DNA from: Sesbania bispinosa
Lineage: Eukaryota; Streptophyta; Magnoliopsida; Fabales; Fabaceae
DNA: 64,000 nucleotides
Direction of reading: 5' to 3'
NCBI GenBank assembly: GCA_026901365.1
Contig: QLOH01000454.1
Span: 682,001-746,000 of the forward strand
Below are positions 43,900-54,884 of this stretch, piece by piece. Under the pieces are notes generated by a model. That model did no database searches and was not told where the DNA came from. It saw nothing but the letters and a program-made list of their open reading frames with translations. The translations under genes and the position numbers were made by a program. Position 1 is the first letter of the stretch. Each line of letters starts with the position of its first letter.

Positions 43900-46089
43900 T
43901 GTAACATCCTGAAATTTGGGCCTAGAAACTAGAATGAAGGCTTTAGGTTGTGATTTCGGTCAAGCATCAGAGAGTTGGGAACGATATGAGAAGTTGGAGT
44001 TTAGAATGTGAATTTAGACAAGAACTAGGTAAATAAACCAAGAGTCTCGAGTTTCAAGGTGTATTGGGAAGTATGACCAAACATTGAGTAAGATAACAAT
44101 AGGTGGAACTTAGGAGAAATCACACTATGAGTCGAAGAGAGTGTTAATGATACAAGAATGAGGGGATGAAGTTAGGTTAAGATGAACTAAGTAGGAAGAC
44201 ACGTTATCAGGAAAGTTAGGGAGAAGTGTATCACCCCAGGCCTTAATCTTCAGGTATGCTACAATGGTAGTGAAACAGGTGTCAGGAATTAATGTGTAAA
44301 AATCAGAGTGAGGAGAGCTTTAGATGAGGAAAGTTGAGTGAGGAGAATGTGTTAAGGGAAGGAACTAGGTTTAAGTAGGAGAGGTTGAGTTGGGTTTAGA
44401 GAGCAGAAAAAAATTAAGAAATTGAATCTTAGGTTCTCGCTCAAGCGAGGGTAGGCTCGCTTGAGCGAGTTATGCAGCAAAAATCAAGAGTTTGGGTTCT
44501 GCATTTTTTGCTTGAGCGAGAATGGTCTCGCTCAAGTGAGAAACAGGGTAATCTTTGGGGTGCTCTCTGGACAATTTTCGCTTGAGCGAGAATGGACTCA
44601 CTCAAGCAAGCAGCTTCTCGCTTGAGCGAGAATGCAAAGAGGGGATTTTTCCAGCCCTCTTGCTCAAGCGAGAATATGTCACTTGAGCGAGAATCCACTT
44701 ACAACCTTAAAAACATTTTAGGGCACGTGATTTCCTCATTGTTCTTCTCCTTCCTTTCTTTTCTAGAGAGAAGCAGAGAGGTTCTAGAGAGGGGGGGAGG
44801 GTTTCTAGTGAGAGAAACTCCTTTGGAGCCAAGAGGAAGAAGGAGGAAACCAGTACTCTACCATCCCCCAAGTCATCAAGGAAGCTTGGAGCCACCATCC
44901 TCATTCCTCCATCATCCCCATTTCCTTGTTTTGAGGTGAGTGTGATCCACCCACTTACTCTCCATCATGTGAAAATTCCTTTGCATGATCTCTACTCTTT
45001 TTCCCCCTTCCTACTTTACTTGCTTGTGATTGATTGAGGGTAATCTACGGTTATATGTGTATTGGATTTGATTACTTGATTTGTGATTTAACCCTAGGTT
45101 GTAGAGGTTAGGGTTTTTTATGATAAATGTTGATTATGAGATTTGAATGTCATGGAGTTCTCATTTAGCATATATAACATGTTCACATGTCATGAATCAT
45201 GCCCTCATATTTTGAAACCCTAATCATGTATCATGTTTTCATGGGCCTTTGGCCATGAGGTTAATCATGGGTCTTCGGACCAAAGAGGGGTCTTCAGACC
45301 ATTGAGGGGTCTTCGGACCAATAAGGTACAAGAGAGGTAATCACGTTTGCTCCTAGGCCAAGGGGTAAATGGGATTCCTCAATTAAAAATGTACCATGTA
45401 TGTTTAATAATAAAACTTAAGAGGGTGGCCCTGGACGACAATCCTTGGTCACATGGCCGAGCTCTCAAAGAGGTTAAAGTGAAAAGAACCATTGGGTGTT
45501 TGAGTTAAAACACTTGAGGACTAACTTTGCATTGGTTGTTTTCATGACTAACTCTTGATCGTTACTTTTACGATAATGTGCATTCACTCTACTCCCTGTA
45601 GATTGTACTGTATGGACCAATATGTATCTATGTTTATATATGTTGCAAATACATTTGTCTGTCTTTCCCCACATTGTACACACTGTTACTGCACTTACTG
45701 GGACGTAGTCTCATCCCACGTTGTGGGAAATTACATTCAGTTATGCAAGAAGGATTGATTAGTATTGGATGAAGAGTTGGAGTTCCCTTGGTGGATCCTT
45801 CCGCCCTCAGCTGCTAGCCTGATCTCTAGGACATTTAGATGTACATAAATTATGTAATGTTGTAATGGATCAAAATTTGTATCTATGATTGGATTACTTT
45901 TTTAAGCCACTCATGTATTTGTATCAATTAAGTCGAGCAATTGATGTTTGTAGCTTAAGCAAGCGTTGGATTACCTAAGCAAATATGTGTTGGTATGATG
46001 ATATTCAAAATGAGCGAAATAATTTCAGAAATTCGGGAATAGTGTTTCCAACGAACATTATTCTTGAATTAGGAAATTAGGACGTTACA
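43900..46089 (+). mobile_element. solo LTR, Tekay-like gypsy family (copy 2, 2190 bp)
   Basis: Begins TGTAACATCCTGAAATTTGG and ends TTAGGACGTTACA. The flanks TCTAT (43895-43899) and TCTTT (46090-46094) form a 5-bp duplication with one mismatch. Landmarks are a palindrome cluster of CTCGCTTGAGCGAG words (44436-44692), a TTGAGGTGAGTGTG donor-like site (44936), three GGTCTTCGGACC hairpins (45269-45319) and CACTTACTGGGACGTAGTCT near 45693. Same family as 19694-21871. The minus-strand and plus-strand frames within it look accidental. Confidence 0.82.
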
Positions 46090-46094
46090 TCTTT

Positions 46095-47509
46095 CAACAC
46101 ATGCCCACCTCCAAACTTTGGAATGAAAATCCTGAACAGAAGAAAGAAGGAAGACGCACAAGTGTTATACATAATTCAATGTCCAATTTAGACTTCTAAT
46201 AGTAATTGTTATACAGAATTTTGTTTTGGCTTCATTCCAATTTAAACTTTTAATAGTCCAGGCTCTACAGATTCAGTGTCCATTTGATATAAGGTTTGAA
46301 ATAAGGTTCAATGTCCATCTGAAGCCGTGTAATGTCGTTGGCCTCCATGTTTCTGAAGATTTTCATAGATTTCGTGAAGAATTGGGTCTTTTGTATAATT
46401 TCGCAATTGTTATTATAAAAGTTAGAGGGACAAAATTGATAATATTAATAATTTTCTTGCTACATGTAACCGGTAACTAATCCGGACCATTCGTTTAAAA
46501 GATACTAGATCCTACGGTTAAAAAAAGGTGGAACACCGGTGTTTCACCCATGAGGTGAAACACCCTAGACAAAGCCTTTCTCATGATATAAGTGTTTGAG
46601 TATGTTTATAAAAAATAACTTATAACATATATACTCATATGTTATTTTTAGTTTATTTTAGGAAGTTACTCAAAGTAACTTATGAAACAATTTATACAGA
46701 ATTTAAGTGTTTAACTATAATATTATCTCCTCTTCATTTTTCATTATTTTTTTTTAAAAGTAAATGCTTATCAAATAAGATTATATATGTTTTAAGTGTT
46801 TATTAGACACCACAAAGTTTCACAAGAATTAGTTACTTGTCACACAGAAAAAAGAGTTTTCACCTTTGTCAAATATTTTGCGCTAGTCGCATTCTATAAA
46901 ATAAATAAATAAATAAATAAAATTTGTTATGATAGTTGTCTCGATCCGAAAAATAACTCATAGTTTTAAATAAATTAATGTACATCAGAAGGAATATTAT
47001 AATAGTAATAGCCATGGATTTATATTAATTACTAAGGTCAACAGATAAAAATAAAAATAAGACAAAAATAGAAAAGAAATTAAATAAAATAAATAATTTC
47101 CTTATAAATGAACATTCGTATAAGAAGGAACATGGGTAAGGATCTTTGTTCGTGCTGCAAAACCATTTTAGCCGTGGAATAGTTAGGAAACAGCTATTCA
47201 TATTAACAATAGAATTATTCCATGACTATTGCCTATCTATTTGGTAGCTACTTTTACTACAGACACCTGCAATGCTACAGAGGATTCGGATCCAAAGGAA
47301 CATATCAGTCGAATTGTCCATAGCCATGTAGATCTTTAAAGAAACTCATAAAATTTTTAGGTGGGTGATACTAAGTTACATCACGTAAGTTCTTAATTAG
47401 TTATGGAATCTCAAAAACTATTTATTATGAAATTCCGTAGCTAATGAATTAGTTATAACATTGGCTATTTTTTATGCAGTGGAAAAGAAACAACAAGAAA
47501 AAGTTTAAT
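46095..47509. other. unassigned AT-rich region
   Basis: No gene found. Near 46530-46563 the sequence GGTGTTTCACC-CATGA-GGTGAAACACC forms a perfect 11-bp hairpin stem. 47463-47481 ends TTTTTTATGCAGTG, which resembles a CACTA terminus, but I could not find a convincing partner end. Confidence 0.5.
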
Positions 47510-49758
47510 AGGACTGACTTTACGCACTCTAGATATTTTACTAGATGTCATCATTTTTTATTTCTCAAGATTAACCTTCAAACTTGAAGCTTGACAAAAA
47601 TTACACATCACCTCACTCACCAAACAAATTTGATTTTTAGAGGCTTGGCAGAATAAGAGAACATCATCAACAAATACAAGATGGGATATAGGGGGACCAT
47701 TCCTAGAGAGTTAATAGGCTTCCAACTCCCATTATCCATCTTCTTCTGAATTAAAATAGCTAGCATATCTATACACAAAACAAATAAATATGGAGACATG
47801 GGATTGCCTTGTCTAAGGCCTCTAATAGGACAAAAAGAATCCAATTTGGAACCATTCCAAAGAATAGATAGGGAAGAGGACTGCACACACCACATAATAA
47901 GGTTAATGGTGATTGAAGGAAACCCAAATCCCTGAAGAGTATGCTTCAGAAACGATCAATCCACTCTATCATAAGCTTTTTCTAGATCAATCTTGAAAGC
48001 TAGAAAACCTTTTCTAGAATTTGTCCTTTTCATAAAATGAACTATTTCCTGGGCTAAAATTGCATTATCAGTAGTCCCCCTTCCAGGAATGAAACTATCC
48101 TGTAAAAGGCCAATGAGTTCACCAATAAAAGGTCTCATTCTATTAATCAAAACCTTTGTAATAATTTTATAAACAACGTTACAAAGGCTAATAGGTCTAA
48201 AATCTTTTAAATAAGATGGTGAATTCACTTTAGGGATAAGAACCACAAGAGTATCTACTAATGAAGCATAAGAAAAACCATTAGCAAAAACATCTCTCAC
48301 AAGTAACCAAATCTCCTCCCCCATAACATCCCAATATTTTTTGAAAAACATTGGTAGGAAGCCATTAGGCCGAGGGGATTTATAAGAAGCCATACTCATC
48401 AGAGCTCTCTTAACTTCTTTAAGAACAAGGGTAGTAAGAGCATGGTACCCCTCATTACTAAGAGTCAGACAATTCAAATCAAGATTTATATTATTAGAAG
48501 ATTGGTTGGCAGCAAATAAATCTTTGTAGAAATTCAAAACTTCACATTTGATTGTAGAGGCATCCGTGCTCCAGAAGCCATCCATGAGATGCAATCCAGT
48601 TACCTTATTCCGTTTGTGCCTAATGATTGTTTGAGTATGGAAGAACTTATTATTTCTATTACCCAAACGAACCCATTTATCTATAGACTTCTGAAACCAA
48701 AGGATTTCCTCCTGTTTCAAGATTTCAGAATATTCCTTTTGGAGATCTCTTTCAAATTTCAACAAATGAGCAGAAGGAGAAGAATCTAACTCCATTTGAA
48801 CACCACGAACCCTAGCCTCCACACGTCCTTTTCTTCTGAAAATATTACCGAAGCTTGTGGAATTGAAATTTTGAGACTCTTCTCTCACCTTGTTAAGCCT
48901 ATCCACAACACTACGAGCAAATGAATTCCAAGCATCAACTAACATTGGGTGATAATGAAGATGAGTAGTCCAAGCATCCAATAGCTGAAAGGGATGCCCT
49001 TTAATAGGAGTAGGGTCATCACTATAATGAAGAAGTACAGGAGAATGATTAGAGCTCACTCTACAAAGGACTTCCACAAATGCTTCTGGAATGATCATCC
49101 GCCAATCATTATCCACCACCACCCTATCCAACCTCTTCGAAATGTTGTAACCACCTTGTTACTTCCGAAACCAAGTGGAAGAACTCCCAGAAGCACCAAT
49201 ATCCATTAACAGACAATGATAAAGAACTTTAGCAAATTTATCTGCCCGGTTCTTAATAAAAGCTCCCTCTTTCACCTCTGATGGAGGCATAATTTCATTA
49301 AAATCTCCAATTAGAGCCCAAGGAATTGTAATATTATCTTTAATGGAAATAACATGAGACCCAAGCAACTCACACCCAAACGAACACAGACTTGCATAGA
49401 TGGCAATGCAAGCCCACATTCTATCACCTTAGGAAATGCTAAAGGTAATTGCTTGGGGAAATGAATGCAGAATATTAATTTTAAAATCATCGCTTGCAGC
49501 CCCCGGCACCCAGATACCTACAGAATGACCAACAGCCTCAACTATAGCACAAGGATTAAAATTCAAAAATCTCCAGAAACTTTCCGCATCATTAAAGGCA
49601 CAATGAGTTTCCACTATAATACAAATCATAGGCTGATAGCGTTGAACCAAATTATGCATGTATCTACGCTCAGCCTTATGAGAACCCCTCTGCAATTCCA
49701 TATTAACACACTTTACAATTATTATCCATAAAATAATAAGAGTAATCAAATGGCCCAC
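47510..49758 (-). pseudogene. LINE (L1-type) ORF2: endonuclease and reverse transcriptase, 3'-truncated
   Basis: From 49758 down: endonuclease N-terminus (GSHKAERRYMHNLVQRYQP, then ETHC), middle (ALIGDFNEI, 49159-49419), and the long frame 47956-49131. That frame has SSNHSPVLLHYSD at its start, then the RT motifs LVVLIPKV, DFRPISLCN, DSFIPGRGTTDN and KIDLEKAYDRVD. After a TGA (probably from Trp) the frame 47617-47895 has GLRQGNPMSPYLFVLCIDML, then a shift into the FVDD catalytic segment. The sequence stops near 47510, shortly after the RT palm. A full L1-type ORF2 would continue with an RNase H or Cys-rich C-terminus. At least three breaks; non-functional. Confidence 0.92.
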
Positions 49759-49759
49759 T

Positions 49760-50377
49760 ACATCTCAGTGAGCATAATATCGGTAGTAGGTCCCCTATCC
49801 ACTTGTGAAGGATCATCAACATCCTTATTCTTCTGGTCCAAGTTCGCAACATGAGGCACATGGACGTCTTTTGCCTGCTCATTATCCTGCCCAAAGCAGT
49901 AGACTAATCATCTTGGAATTTATATATATTAGGTCCCACTTTGCAAAGATTCATTGTTGATTTAGAGCCACCGCCCAGGTCAAATACTTTCATATTGCCA
50001 TTCATAACAGTAGCTTGACTATCCACTTTTTTAGAAGCTTCACTTGCCACCTGTTGACTCTGAGTAGCTGCCTTTGATCCACATGTCTCCTCAATCGTAA
50101 GTGCCATGTTGTCATTGTGAGGACGTTTATGATGCCACGCCTGATCAATTGAGTTATTCCGATGCTATTCCCTTGTAATTTTCTTGGTTTGCACCTTTGA
50201 TTAAGGAATAGAAATTTCCTATTCAATCACATTTAATGATTTAAAATGGTTTCTCTTATTTGTCTCTTTGTGGTCCACTTTTTTGCCTTAATCTCCTTTT
50301 TCTTTTGTCCCATTTTACGTCTCGATACAATTAACTAATCACCATTCATATATTCAGGAATTTGCTTTCATGAGATT
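49760..50377 (-). pseudogene. LINE ORF1, C-terminal part
   Basis: A degenerate hydrophilic region between the zinc knuckle and ORF2. Short frames such as 49904-50107 (MALTIEETCGSKAATQ) fit the Ser/Gln-rich C-terminus of plant L1 ORF1. It is interrupted at 50378 by a solo LTR; the upstream part resumes at 52805. Confidence 0.6.
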
Positions 50378-51240
50378 TGTGACACCCTTCTACCCCATAC
50401 TCTTATATATTTAAGAAATTGCAGTTTAGAAAAGGGAAAGTCCCACGTTAAGTAAAAAGGTTCACAATTACTCTTATAATATCTCATAGTTCGAAAACGA
50501 CTTTATTAAAAGAAATTAAACTTTCAAATATAATTTAAATATAAAGCAGCGGAATCTCCAATACATAAAAAAAACTACTAATAGCCTATTGCCATACAAG
50601 GCATCCAAAAGTTCACAAAAATATTCCTAATCTAGAAACATATTAAAACATCCCGAATACACCCTGATGTCACATCTATCAGAGCATACTCTTTCAATCA
50701 TAGTCGACACCAGTCGTGTCCTCCTCAACACCTGTAAAATATATCCACAGAATACGGTGAGGAAAAGGAATACTACCTATACATACACATAGAGAATACC
50801 CATCCTCACCCACAACATCATTACTTCATGCCATCAATACATTAAATCACCAATAAATAACATTCATCTAAACTCAACATATATTTAATCATCTATATCA
50901 ACATATACATTCCATACTATCATTCCTATTTTTAACGCATCGATACATCCATTATACATTCACCAAGCTCATCATCATCGTAACATCATTCATATATCAT
51001 CATATAGTTCTCATACCATTATTCACCCAAGTAATCATATATTCTATTCTCACACATAATACTCATCATAATCAATCATCATTTAATAACACAATTTCGT
51101 CATCATACATCACACACCAATACTCCTCTCATCATCTACCCAAAGATCATGACTTGGAACTCCACACAATGGGCGCACCTCGTCAATCACTCTAGTTAGT
51201 ACCAAGATAGTCTACCGGTGTTACCACACACTATCTGATA

Positions 51241-51521
51241 GGTTGTACCCCCTCTATGGGCCCGCACAACGACATTCGACCCTAGGTTGTACCCCCTCTA
51301 TGGGCCCGTACAATCACTCTTAGGTTGCACCCCCTCTATGGGCTCGTGCATCGAACGCCCCATCTTGATCCCCTGAGTTGTACCCCCTCTATGGGCCCGC
51401 ACAACTTAGTTCACCTCCCGAATTGTACCCCCTCTATGGGCCCGCACAATTCAGGTCTCATCACATATGCTCAAGGCATCTCTCCTAAGTTGTACCCCCT
51501 CTATGGGCCCGTACAACTTAG
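51241..51521 (-). repeat. six tandemly spaced hairpin repeats
   Basis: Each copy has a constant core, CCCCCTCTATGGGCCC, between inverted arms. The best is copy 6 (51485-51521), with an 11-bp perfect stem CTAAGTTGTAC/GTACAACTTAG. Others are near 51241, 51285, 51323, 51374 and 51417. The arms differ between copies but mostly remain complementary. Confidence 0.88.
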
Positions 51522-51889
51522 ATAACATCATCATCAAAAGGTGATATACACCATCATTATCAGCATTATCATGCATTAACATGCTCATCATCAAACATCA
51601 TCATTATAAAGTGATATACACTTATCATCATCATCATACATCAATATGCTCATCATTAAACATCATCATAATAAGGTGATATACACCGACATCATTATCA
51701 TCATCACACTCATCATCAATTATCATCATAATACATCATCACACTCATCATCAAATATCATCATTATTCATCATCATAAGCATCGCAATCCTCATCAAAC
51801 ATCATTAATCATCAACACCAGACTCATTATAAAGTATTCTCAAACAACATCAATCATCATCAAACAATTAGGATCTCAAAATCCCCTCT

Positions 51890-52150
51890 GGTAATCGATT
51901 ACCAACCTCTAGTAGTCGATTACCCGCAAACAAGGTCTCTAGTAATCGATTACAACCACCTTATAATCGATTACCTGCAAGCAAACACTCTGGTAATCGA
52001 TTACAGCACCCCTGTAATCGATTACCCGCAAACAAACTCTCTGGTAATCGATTACAACACCCCTGTAATCGATTATCAGTAAGCAAACAGTGCTTCTGGG
52101 TTTCCCAGAACACTCTGGTAATCGATTACCACATCTGGTAATCGATTACC
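51890..52150. repeat. cluster of ten GGTAATCGATTACC-like palindromes
   Basis: The full 14-bp palindrome occurs at 51890 and twice near 52115-52150, with variants (TGTAATCGATTAC, AGTAATCGATTAC and others) between, spaced 20-35 bp. CTCTGG or CCCT usually precedes a copy, and CGCAAACAAA-like spacers recur. Confidence 0.93.
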
Positions 52151-52804
52151 CGCGACGCAGAACGCAGATTTCACGATTTCTCACCTCTCTAAACCCATCC
52201 AATCAATCCCTAATCAGTCTTTTTCGTCTAAACATCATTCATACTCGTTAATAACATCAAATACTCAATAAATCATCAATCTATTACAGATTACACCATC
52301 AATTCATCAAAACCCCAATTTCTCAATCCCTAATCACCCCCTTTTCAATTATCTTCAATATCATCTTTACTCTCATTCAATAATTCGTCAATACACATAC
52401 AACAAATCATCAATCATCAGATACAGGCAATACCCTCTCCCCCACCGTACCTTAAGCGAAGCTTGATCACAACAAGGAAGTCCTTTCTTGGATTCTTGGC
52501 GTTCACTCCACAACAGGTCTCTCTTGAGACTCCGTTTCTCCCCTCCTTAGCATTTCGCTTACTGACCAATGATACGAATAAGGATTAGGGTGCTCTGTTA
52601 CCCCTCCTTACAGAAATAACTAATTGGGCTTGGGCCCACTCTCACCCCCCATTATTCTATTTCAATTAAAATTATCTTTATGAAATAAAACTAATAATAG
52701 CAATACTCCTATTATTTATTTCCCATTAAATTAATTATTTTCTTAATTAATCTATTTAATTTAATTAATATTTATCCTAATAAAATTTAGGATGTTACAA
52801 GATT

Positions 52805-53023
52805 TTAGTTACACACTTACCACTAGTCTCAACACTAGGGTTTTACTGGGGGTAACCCTATCCTCCGCCTGAACTATTGGGTGAGAACCGGCACCACCTG
52901 CACTTTGTTCTTCCTCCTATTCACCTGCATTCTTAGGCTTGGCTGGAGTCTTGGAACATACACGAGCAACATGACCATAGAACCCACAAGATGTACAAAT
53001 CACATGCAATCCTTCGTACTCAG
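52805..53023 (-). pseudogene. LINE ORF1, zinc-knuckle segment
   Basis: The minus strand from 53023 reads EYEGLHVICTSCGFYGH, then VARVC, a CCHC knuckle of the zf-CCHC_4 type typical of plant L1 ORF1 proteins, followed by a Pro/Lys-rich stretch. It lies between two inserted solo LTRs; the two neighbouring ORF1 pieces join to it when these are removed. Confidence 0.88.
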
Positions 53024-54146
53024 TGTAGATGCATATACTTGTAGATATATTATATGCAGGTTTTGATGATGCCAATGAAAAGAAAATGAGTTCACTAAAT
53101 TGACAAAAGGAATTGGCAAAAGAAAGAGCTAGACAACAAAGTCAATACAAGATCAAGAAGCAAGGTTAATACAAGATCAAAGACAAGAAGGTGTATTAGA
53201 TAAGTATTAGTCTAGTTAGATAAAATGTTAAAAGAATTCTAGAATTTGCAAGTTACTTGGCCTTAAATATAAAATTTAAGGGAAATGTTTTTATAAGGTA
53301 AAATCAGTTCAAAGGGAAATTTTTGAACTGGTAATCGATTACCACATTGGTGTAATCGATTACCAGAAGTTATGAGATTCAAAATTGAAATCTTTTGAAC
53401 TAGTAATTGATTACCAGAATGGTGTAATCAATTACCAGAGTGCGGGAATTTCAAAATTTGAATTCCAGGCACAACGGTTCGCAATTTTGAACTGTGTAAT
53501 CGATTACCATATTCCTGTAATCGATTACCAGAACACTTTTTCAGAAAATCTCGAAGAGACATGACTTCTAATCAAGGATTACAATGTTTCATCATCATCC
53601 TTATATATATATATGTCTCATTTTCGAAAATTAACAAGATTACTCATGTGAAATCATAAGAGATTAAAATCATTTTTAAGAATCATCTTGTGCCAAACAC
53701 TTGCAAATTATTAAGGATTCTTATAGGAACTTCAACTTGTATCATCTACTCTAAAAGAGAGTTTATCTTGTACAAACAATTGTTCTTATACTGTGTGGTT
53801 AAAGAGAGGGTGTCTCTCGTGGATTGTGGGTGAAACTCAACACAAGGGAAGGGGTTCCAAGGTGTGTGAGTGTTCATCTCTTGTAAAGGGTTTTTACAAG
53901 AATAGTGGAAATCTCAAGTGGGTGACTTGAGGACTGTACGTAGGCAAAGGGTTGGCCGAACCAGTATAAATCGAGTTTGCATTTCTTCTTCCCTTAACTT
54001 TTTACTTATTGATTGTGATTGCAAATTTATTATACATTAAGAGATTAGGAGTTTTGTATTCATATTTCATTATAAAAGAAGAGTTTTAATTTAGATTAAC
54101 TTAATTCACCCCCCCTCTTAAGTTATTTGAGGCCGCTTGTCTAACA
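53024..54146. mobile_element. solo LTR, copia-type, with perfect CTCAG duplication (1123 bp)
   Basis: TGTAGATGCA to GTCTAACA, with the exact 5-bp duplication CTCAG at 53019-53023 and 54147-54151. It contains six GGTAATCGATTACC-like palindromes (53330-53530) and TATATATATATATG near 53603. The stretch GTGACTTGAGGACTGTACGTAGGC and a terminal AATTCACCCCCCCTCTTAAG are both common in copia LTRs of legumes. It reads in the plus direction if the TATA is used. It splits LINE ORF1 between its DUF4283-like domain and its zinc knuckle. Confidence 0.88.
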
Positions 54147-54884
54147 CTCAGCATTGACCCATTGACCTTGAACACATACTTTACCAATAACCAGGACATT
54201 TAAATCAATTTCAATGTACACTCTAGCAAACCTTCCTTTGGTAATATTGAGAATTGTTGTATCTACTTTAATTTGAGTTCCAACCATGGAAGCAATTCCC
54301 ATAAGAACATCCACATTATAGGACATCAGTCCTAGATTAGGGAACCTAACCTAGGCCAAGGTTTTATTTATCATTACTTCTGAAGCCACAAATTTTGGTG
54401 TCCATGCTCTCACTAAAAGGTAATGGTCATAGGTCATCCATGGACCCCCATTTATGACTTTAGCCACGTCCTTCTCCTAATCAAGAGATACAATAAAGAA
54501 GCCATTTCCCACATCTAAGAGATCAAAACCACCAGAAAGTTTCCATGTTTTCTCCAACATGTCCTTAATGGCTAAATAGCCTATATTTCTTCCCAGTAAT
54601 TTAATAATAAGTGCATCCTTCCAGGGCTTACACAACTCCTGAAAGAAACCTTCATCTATCTGACAAATAGGCAATAATCTATTACCATCCTCCCAATTCA
54701 CATGCAAGATTTTTTCACCTATAAGCTCTCTTTGTTTCCTCTCTATCTCCATTGCTTTAGAACCCATAACCTTATCCTTAAAGGATGGTTTAGAACTCTA
54801 ATCAACTTGTACTCCCTCTGGTGGCTTAGGTGGAACACCCGCCTGAAAACCAGTCCCCGCAGAGAAAACCATAGGTTCCTCCAT
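54147..54884 (-). pseudogene. LINE ORF1, N-terminal DUF4283-like domain
   Basis: Likely start at 54884 (MEEPMVFSAGTGFQAG). The frame 54477-54767 (RKQRELIGEKILHVNWEDGN, KPWKDALIIKLLGRNIGY) matches the DUF4283 RNA-binding-like domain of plant L1 ORF1. 54141-54326 continues with GTQIKVDTTILNITKGRFAR and VQGQWVNAE, leading directly to the knuckle beyond the inserted LTR. Stops near 54800, 54478 and 54345 inactivate it. ORF1 in this group binds the LINE RNA. Confidence 0.85.

Larger units (their letters stand above)
50378..52799 (-). mobile_element. solo LTR with perfect AGATT duplication (2422 bp)
   Basis: On the plus strand it runs TGTGACACCC to GGATGTTACA. On the minus strand it begins TGTAACATCC like the other two solo LTRs. 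The 5-bp duplication AGATT is exact (50373-50377 and 52800-52804). It holds six hairpin-forming repeats (51241-51521), ATCATC-rich simple sequence (about 51535-51860) and ten copies of a GGTAATCGATTACC-like palindrome (51890-52150). The layout, read on the minus strand, parallels the copies at 19694 and 43900, so I take it as a diverged member of that LTR group. It is inserted in LINE ORF1. Confidence 0.88.

Noticed and set aside
44592..44939. 115-codon ORF starting MDSLKQAASRL
   Set aside because: Lies in the palindrome cluster and leader of a solo LTR; its repeats explain the open frame.
47150..47481. A small CACTA element ending TTTTTTATGCAGTG
   Set aside because: The proposed left end (TGCTGCAAAACC) matches poorly and no 3-bp duplication was found.
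51646..51894. 82-codon His/Ile-rich ORF
   Set aside because: Caused by ATCATC simple repeats in a solo LTR.
51890..52150. Regularly spaced palindromes as a CRISPR array
   Set aside because: Repeat units are only 14 bp and degenerate, spacers are themselves related, and the sequence is a plant LTR with TSDs.
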